A stretch of 10,224 nucleotides of DNA from the NCBI GenBank assembly GCA_030600865.1, contig JAUVUS010000048.1, positions 1-10,224 on the forward strand, read 5' to 3'. Shown here in pieces: positions 6,221 through 10,224 of this stretch. The translations under genes and the position numbers were made by a program. The notes under the pieces are model-generated. The model saw nothing but the letters and a program-made list of their open reading frames with translations. It searched no databases and was not told the DNA's origin. Source of the DNA: Bacteroidales bacterium. GTDB taxonomy: Bacteria > Bacteroidota > Bacteroidia > Bacteroidales > UBA12077. The stretch's first letter is position 1, and every line of letters begins with the position of its first letter.

Positions 6221-6931
6221 TTACTTATCAGATACTTTAAAAACAAAACCTACTCCATGCTTATTTTCAATAGCAACACCGGGAACAGATTTAAAATATT
6301 TTCTTAATCGCGTTATAAAAACATCTAAACTACGGCCTGCAAAATAATCATTTTCGCCCCACAAAACATTTAAAATTCTTTCGCGAGTAACCACAGTGTT
6401 TTTGTTTTCTACAAAAAATTTCAAAAGTTCTGCTTCGCGATATGTTAAACTATTTTCTTTTGTACCAGTTAACAACTTTAAATTCTCACAATCAAAAATT
6501 GCTTTTCCGATTTTTATATTCTGATCTTCTGTCTCGGGATCAATGATTTTTTTACGCTTTAAAAAAACTTTAATACGTAAAATAAGCTCTTCAATATTAT
6601 AAGGCTTAATAATATAGTCGTCTGCACCTAATAACAAGCCCTTAATTCTATCTTCAGGCAAAGTTTTCGCGGTAATAAATAAAATAGGGATCTCATTATT
6701 TACTGATCGCACTTTATGTGCTAAATCGAATCCATCCATTTTGGGAAGCATAACATCAAAAAGGCAAATATCAAAAGTATCATTTGAGAAAAGCTCAAAT
6801 GCTTTCACTCCATCAACTGCATTGACAACATCAAAACCTTTTCTCTTAAGATTGTCAGTTGTGATAAAACTTAAAGTTTCATCATCCTCAACATATAATA
6901 TTTTAGGAGCTTTATTCACAGTCATCATCAT
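6221..6931 (-). CDS. OmpR/PhoB-family response regulator (RprY-like)
   Basis: This 236-residue cytoplasmic DNA-binding regulator is phosphorylated by the kinase encoded immediately upstream. The receiver domain (about 9-125) has the acidic pocket E15-D16-D17, phosphoacceptor D59 (FDVMLPKMDGFD), switch T87 in ITAKT and K109 in IIKP, so it should be active. The winged helix (about 138-233) shows SLTYREAELLKFF, the recognition helix region FAGRSLDVFITRLRKYF (197-213) and the wing HGVGFVFKV (225-233). The motif pattern resembles RprY of Bacteroides. The first codons, three ATGs in a row, lie inside the kinase gene: the coding regions overlap by 20 nt in another frame, so any of the three (or the GTG four codons further) may start it. 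The overlap implies translational coupling. Target genes are unknown. Confidence 0.95.
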   Translation of the reverse strand: MMMTVNKAPKILYVEDDETLSFITTDNLKRKGFDVVNAVDGVKAFELFSNDTFDICLFDVMLPKMDGFDLAHKVRSVNNEIPILFITAKTLPEDRIKGLLLGADDYIIKPYNIEELILRIKVFLKRKKIIDPETEDQNIKIGKAIFDCENLKLLTGTKENSLTYREAELLKFFVENKNTVVTRERILNVLWGENDYFAGRSLDVFITRLRKYFKSVPGVAIENKHGVGFVFKVSDK

Positions 6932-8189
6932 TTAATGGAATAATAATTATAAATTCTGTACCTGACTTGATTTCACTATTAAACTTAAATTTCCATCTAT
7001 GCCTTTTAATAACATCTTTAACATAACTTAAACCCAAGCCGAATCCCTTAACATTGTGCACATTACCTGTAGGAATACGGAAGAACTTTTTAAAAATTTT
7101 CTTTTGATATTTTTTATCAATTCCAATTCCATTATCCTTTATTTTCAAAAAAAGATGCTTTTTATCCGATTCTGTCGAAACGATTATTTCAGGTTTCATT
7201 TCACAATACTTCAATGAATTGTCGATTAAATTTATTATGAGATTTGTAAAATGGAATTTGTTGGCACACACAATGTAATTTTTAGCTTTAAAATCCATAG
7301 AGAATTGTCCTTGTTTATCATTTACACGCCAAATTACATTGTCCATTATTTTAAGTAAAAACTCATGTAGGTCAATATTCTCTTTATTTAATTGCCTTAT
7401 ACTTTCTAACTCGTTCATGCCAAGCACTTTTTCAATATGTCCTAATAAAGCGTTTGCCTGAGATTTTATTATTTGTGAATATCTTTTAATTCTGTCAGGT
7501 TCATTAATAATATCTTTCTCATTTAACACATCGGTGGAAAGAACAATTGAAGATAATGGAGTTTTAAACTCATGTGTAAGATTATTTACCACATCTTTTT
7601 GTAATTCAGAAAAACGCTTTTGCTGCAAAATAACAATTAAAGCATAGGCCAAGAACAAAACCACAAAAATTAAAATTCCCGATAAAATATATATGCTATT
7701 GATATTACCTAATATATACTGTTTACGCCATGGGAAATAAATTCCAAAATAGTAAACAAACTCCTCGTGTTTAGATAACTCAATATTTGAAGGTTTATCC
7801 TCCTTTTCACTCAAATTAATGTATTTGCCATATAACATTTCATCTGTTTGGCAATCATAAATAGCATATTCAAAATCAAGTTTTATATTTTGTTTCTCGA
7901 ATGTTTTAATAAGATAATGTTCGAGTATATCGGCATCAATAAAATCATTTACATTAACCAAAAAATAATCAAGAGAACTTTGGTATACAGGGTTTACTCC
8001 AACATATTCATAATTATTCAATTCGTAGATTTGCTCCACTACATCCCAAAGTGCAACCTGAATTTTTTGATTTAATTTTTGTTCCTCGTTATTGAAAGTA
8101 ACCTGAAAAAAATAAACCTGAAGAGAAATAATTCCAATAATAGAAATTAAACCTAAAAAAATAACCAATCGAATTGCCGGTTTTCTCAT
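6912..8189 (-). CDS. Membrane sensor histidine kinase (RprX-like)
   Basis: This 425-residue inner-membrane kinase is first in a two-gene operon. A membrane helix at about 7-29 and a second at about 165-188 enclose a periplasmic sensor region of about 135 residues with no recognised domain. It contains Y-rich and acidic stretches and two cysteines, one of them C113. The DHp domain follows: NNLTHEFKTPLSSI (202-215) with H206 as phosphorylation site. The HATPase domain shows the N box NLIDNSLKY (320-328), G1 box DNGIGI (352-357), F box KKFFR (367-371) and G2 box GFGLGLSYV (382-390). All ATP-binding motifs are intact. There is no HAMP domain, as in RprX-type kinases of Bacteroidota. The stop codon lies 20 nt inside the regulator gene. 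The ligand is unknown. A cluster of TAAGTTA sites lies in the upstream gap. Confidence 0.95.
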   Translation of the reverse strand: MRKPAIRLVIFLGLISIIGIISLQVYFFQVTFNNEEQKLNQKIQVALWDVVEQIYELNNYEYVGVNPVYQSSLDYFLVNVNDFIDADILEHYLIKTFEKQNIKLDFEYAIYDCQTDEMLYGKYINLSEKEDKPSNIELSKHEEFVYYFGIYFPWRKQYILGNINSIYILSGILIFVVLFLAYALIVILQQKRFSELQKDVVNNLTHEFKTPLSSIVLSTDVLNEKDIINEPDRIKRYSQIIKSQANALLGHIEKVLGMNELESIRQLNKENIDLHEFLLKIMDNVIWRVNDKQGQFSMDFKAKNYIVCANKFHFTNLIINLIDNSLKYCEMKPEIIVSTESDKKHLFLKIKDNGIGIDKKYQKKIFKKFFRIPTGNVHNVKGFGLGLSYVKDVIKRHRWKFKFNSEIKSGTEFIIIIPLNDDDCE

Positions 8190-8370
8190 AAAGCTAATTT
8201 AGAGAAATAATTCGTTACCTGAATAAAATTAACATAAGTTAACAATATATGAGATTGTTTTATATACTCCTCTTAAACCAAATACCCTAACTTAACAATT
8301 ACCATACACTGTATCTTATTGATTATTAATAAAAATCAAATCATTTTTTTAAGGCAGACTCTAATAATTA

Positions 8371-8402
8371 TTGGATTTTTAATATTTATTCCATTATCTT
8401 TG
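8371..8402 (+). promoter_or_regulatory. Promoter of the RRM protein gene (TTG-N21-TATCTTTG)
   Basis: TTG at 8371-8373, a 21-nt spacer, then TATCTTTG at 8395-8402, an exact TAnnTTTG match with the same spacing as the tRNA-His promoter. The start should fall near 8408, leaving an untranslated leader of about 110 nt before the ATG at 8520. Confidence 0.7.
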
Positions 8403-8407
8403 TTTTG

Positions 8408-8519
8408 TTATAAGTTGAGCATTAAGTTAAGTCTGATTCCTAATTAAATCTTTAATTTTTCATACTTACTTTTTTACTCTCCTTAAACAAAAATTATTCA
8501 TTTAACATTTTTTATTATT
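8408..8519 (+). promoter_or_regulatory. Long 5' leader of the RRM protein mRNA
   Basis: About 110 nt lie between the predicted start and the ATG. The leader is A/U rich with a pyrimidine run (TTACTTTTTTACTCTCCTT, 8466-8484) and an A/U-rich stretch before the start codon. No Shine-Dalgarno sequence is present. I see no strong hairpin and no known riboswitch. A role in autoregulation or cold response is possible but inferred only from length and the protein family. Confidence 0.35.
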
Positions 8520-8777
8520 ATGAACATTTTTATCGCAAATTTGAACTTTAAGGTTCAAAGTGAAAAATTGCAAGAAATTTTTGAAGAATACGGTGAAGTA
8601 TCTTCTGCCAAAATTATTTTCGACCGTGCAAGTGGCCGCTCTAAAGGATTTGGCTTTGTTGAAATGCCAAATGACGAAGAAGCAAACAGAGCAATGGAAG
8701 ACCTTGACGGTGTTGAGATTGAAGGTAAAACAATCGTAGTAAAAAAAGCAAAGCCAAGAGAAGAAGGTGTCCGCTAA
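8520..8777 (+). CDS. Single-RRM RNA-binding protein
   Basis: This 85-residue cytoplasmic protein is one RNA recognition motif (RRM). RNP2 is IFIANL (3-8) and RNP1 is KGFGFVEM (42-49), with the aromatic residues F4, F44 and F46 that stack on RNA bases. The beta-alpha-beta-beta-alpha-beta order is complete by about residue 76, and a short charged tail KAKPREEGVR ends it. The glycine-rich tail of cyanobacterial Rbp proteins is absent. Small RRM proteins of this kind are common in Bacteroidota, a group lacking a clear Hfq in many members, and some act as post-transcriptional regulators; which RNAs it binds is unknown. The ATG fits the RRM start exactly, without a Shine-Dalgarno site. It is a single-gene unit with its own promoter, long leader and terminator. 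Confidence 0.96.
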   Translation: MNIFIANLNFKVQSEKLQEIFEEYGEVSSAKIIFDRASGRSKGFGFVEMPNDEEANRAMEDLDGVEIEGKTIVVKKAKPREEGVR

Positions 8778-8844
8778 AGAAATCAAGGAAGATATTAATC
8801 TGACTTAGTTTTTATGTCTTAGAAAAGATTAGATAACTCTATAT

Positions 8845-8880
8845 TCCCCGGAAGTTTAACTTATCGGGGATTTTTATTTT
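8845..8880 (+). terminator. Rho-independent terminator after the RRM gene
   Basis: TCCCCG (8845-8850) pairs with CGGGGA (8865-8870). An inner AAG/CTT stem narrows the loop, and TTTTTATTTT follows. It lies 67 nt past the stop codon. Confidence 0.85.
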
Positions 8881-9043
8881 GACTTCCAATAAATACTTTG
8901 CACATACTCATTCTTTAGTATCACATAGAATTAATTTTATTAAGATCTAACTTAGCAGATAATTATTACAACAATTTAAATTTCTAAAGCAACTATCATT
9001 AATAATAATACATCTTAAAAGAAAATAACCCAAATTAATAACT

Positions 9044-10024
9044 ATGAAACCTGCAAAATCCTATCTTTTATTTATCTTGTTCATATCGTTAATTTTGTTT
9101 TCAGGGTGTCCCTTAAGTAATGATTTTGAGGAAGGCCGATTTCCTGATACTCCTGTAAACTTTGAAAGTATAAACTCTGAATTTGACGATTATAATGCTG
9201 CTGCACCATTTGATTTATATAATGAATTTTCATATTTATTTTCGTCGAACAGAAATTCTGCAGGTACAGAATATGATATTGTAAATTACTTTGTAGAATT
9301 TCACTATTTATCGGAAACTAACCAGGTATATTTCAACGCTTTAGATATTGGGTCTTCGTATTATGATTCAGCTGTAGTAAAAATAAACACTCCTTCGAAT
9401 GAATTTGGCCCTTTTATGATGTACAGCCAGGATTATTTATATGATTTATTTTTTTTCGCCACTGATTCTTCAGGCAACCTCGACATTTACTATTTACAAC
9501 ATTCTATATACAATGACAACTGGAATGACCCAAAACCTATAAGCAAAATAAATACCGAATACAACGAAGCATATCCTACTTTTAATCGAAATCAGGATGA
9601 AATGTATTTTTGTTCTGATGCCAATGGAGTATATAACTTTTATAAAGTAGACTTGCCATCAAGCACATCGGTAGTTGACTGGCTTCAGACAGAAGATTTG
9701 CCAACCTGGATTGTTTGTGATGTTTTAAACAGTTCTTTTAATGACAAATGCCCATATATTAATGGAAATATAATGGTTTTTGCATCAGATCGTGAAGGGG
9801 GATATGGAGGTTTTGATTTATATTATTCAGAATATATCGATGGAAACTGGTCAGAACCGGTAAATTTTGGCGAAACAATTAATACGGAATATGACGAATT
9901 CAGGCCAATTACTATTTATGCATACTATTATATAAATGATGTTATGTTATTCTCATCGAACAGACCCGGGGGACTTGGAGGTTTTGATCTTTATTATGTT
10001 GGTATACCAAAAATGATACTCTAA
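9044..10024 (+). CDS. PD40 (WD40-like beta-propeller) repeat lipoprotein
   Basis: This 326-residue protein starts with a lipoprotein signal peptide: basic MKPAK, hydrophobic 7-19 and the lipobox LFSGC with C22 as the lipidated cysteine. Five PD40-type blades can be seen, each with a (F/Y)-x-S/T-D/N core and an aromatic (D/N)-(I/L/F)-Y end: about 63-80, 131-151, 185-202, 242-262 and 300-319. The last two have the classic form SDREGGYGGFDLYY and SSNRPGGLGGFDLYY. Between them, NWSEPVNFGETINTEYDEFRP (268-288) is the linker typical of Bacteroidota PD40 proteins linked to OmpA domains. Here the protein stops right after the last blade with no OmpA domain. Acidic residues soon after the cysteine (NDFEE) may favour surface export, by analogy with Bacteroidota export signals. 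Its function is unknown, probably envelope binding or scaffolding. It lies after the RRM terminator and no clear promoter was found. Confidence 0.92.
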   Translation: MKPAKSYLLFILFISLILFSGCPLSNDFEEGRFPDTPVNFESINSEFDDYNAAAPFDLYNEFSYLFSSNRNSAGTEYDIVNYFVEFHYLSETNQVYFNALDIGSSYYDSAVVKINTPSNEFGPFMMYSQDYLYDLFFFATDSSGNLDIYYLQHSIYNDNWNDPKPISKINTEYNEAYPTFNRNQDEMYFCSDANGVYNFYKVDLPSSTSVVDWLQTEDLPTWIVCDVLNSSFNDKCPYINGNIMVFASDREGGYGGFDLYYSEYIDGNWSEPVNFGETINTEYDEFRPITIYAYYYINDVMLFSSNRPGGLGGFDLYYVGIPKMIL

Positions 10025-10049
10025 ATAAAATTGGAAAATGTGCAGAATG

Positions 10050-10141
10050 AGCTAAATTTCACGCAGAGACCGCAAAATTTTTACGCTAAGAACGCTAAGT
10101 CGTTATCAATGCATTATTTGCGATACCCTGCTAGCCGGCTA
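10050..10141. repeat. Dispersed intergenic repeat of the ACGCTAAG type with nested palindrome
   Basis: It contains ACGCAGAGACCGCAAAA, then two tandem copies of ACGCTAAG (10082-10089 and 10092-10099), and further on the palindrome TAGCCGGCTA (10132-10141). The style is that of common intergenic repeats in Bacteroidota and other environmental genomes, recognised from memory. No coding frame is visible in it. Confidence 0.55.
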
Positions 10142-10162
10142 ATGTCAATAAGTTAAGAATAG

Positions 10163-10208
10163 TAGCCCTGAAAGGGCTATGTGTACTAGCGTAGGGCAAC
10201 GCCCTACG
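10163..10208. repeat. Two tandem REP-like hairpins
   Basis: Hairpin 1 is TAGCCCT-GAA-AGGGCTA (10163-10179), 7 bp. Hairpin 2 is CGTAGGGC-AAC-GCCCTACG (10190-10208), 8 bp, and both are perfect. They are GC rich within A+T rich DNA and only 10 nt apart. This arrangement is typical of REP/BIME-like elements mobilised by REP-associated tyrosine transposases; no transposase gene is in the window. The bases from 10209 to the end hold nothing recognisable. Confidence 0.7.
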
Positions 10209-10224
10209 GTTAATGATAAAAGGG

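Larger units (their letters stand above)
8190..8519. other. Divergent intergenic region with repeated TAAGTTA sites
   Basis: This gap of 330 nt, very A+T rich, lies between the kinase gene (leftward) and the RRM gene (rightward). No gene is seen. TAAGTTA occurs at 8235-8241 and 8423-8429 on the plus strand and at 8288-8294 on the minus strand; the last two extend to an 8-nt match TTAAGTTA. TTAAC-ATAA-GTTAA at 8229-8242 is an inverted repeat about 40 nt upstream of the kinase start. The right half holds the RRM promoter and leader. No exact kinase promoter was found (TAATTTTA at about 8225-8232 on the minus strand is one base off). Confidence 0.5.

Noticed and set aside
6206..6223. TAATAC/GTATTA inverted repeat at the regulator stop codon as a terminator
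   Set aside because: The stem is short and A+T rich and no T-tract follows on the minus strand.
8502..8786. 94-codon open frame on the minus strand
   Set aside because: It is the complement of the RRM gene, whose motifs are unambiguous. The minus-strand translation is rich in F, C and N and shows no domain.
8881..9043. Promoter for the PD40 lipoprotein
   Set aside because: TACTTTG near 8894 is one base short of TAnnTTTG and about 145 nt from the ATG, and nothing better is visible.

Overview
The window looks like chromosomal backbone of a Bacteroidota member, most likely class Bacteroidia and a Marinilabiliales/Prolixibacteraceae-like lineage. The family and order are inferred from gene style, not proven. 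Supporting signs are the strong A+T bias, several good matches to the Bacteroidota primary promoter (TTTG or TTG, about 19-21 nt, then TAnnTTTG), mostly weak Shine-Dalgarno sites, a zinc-free type B ribosomal protein L31, a GlmU-like nucleotidyltransferase/beta-helix protein, a small single-RRM RNA-binding protein and a PD40-repeat lipoprotein.

Layout, left to right. Positions 1-4826 are all on the minus strand. They hold the N-terminal end of a probable Lon protease (1-121) behind a strong sigma-54-type -24/-12 promoter, the GlmU-like protein, rpmE type B with its own promoter and terminator, a class V aminotransferase/cysteine desulfurase-like enzyme, and a polysaccharide flippase. A tRNA-His gene on the plus strand (5107-5181) converges on a minus-strand SpoU/TrmH-family 2'-O-methyltransferase gene, and a hairpin lies at the junction. 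A 210-nt intergenic repeat follows, then a minus-strand two-component system: an OmpR-family regulator overlapping its upstream sensor kinase. A 330-nt divergent intergenic region leads to the plus-strand RRM protein gene, which has a strong promoter, a leader of about 110 nt and a terminator. Next is a plus-strand PD40 lipoprotein gene. The window ends in dispersed repeats and two strong palindromic hairpins.

The genes do not form one pathway. Several touch RNA and translation (L31, tRNA-His, rRNA/tRNA methyltransferase, RRM protein). Others serve the envelope or stress responses (flippase, sensor kinase/regulator, lipoprotein, Lon). I see no phage, CRISPR, toxin-antitoxin or defence island, and no clearly undescribed multigene system. 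The observations most worth a second look are the sigma-54-like promoter in front of lon, a tRNA-His acceptor stem with two adjacent U-U oppositions, the long leader of the RRM gene, and the composite palindromic repeats at 6061-6181 and 10050-10208.
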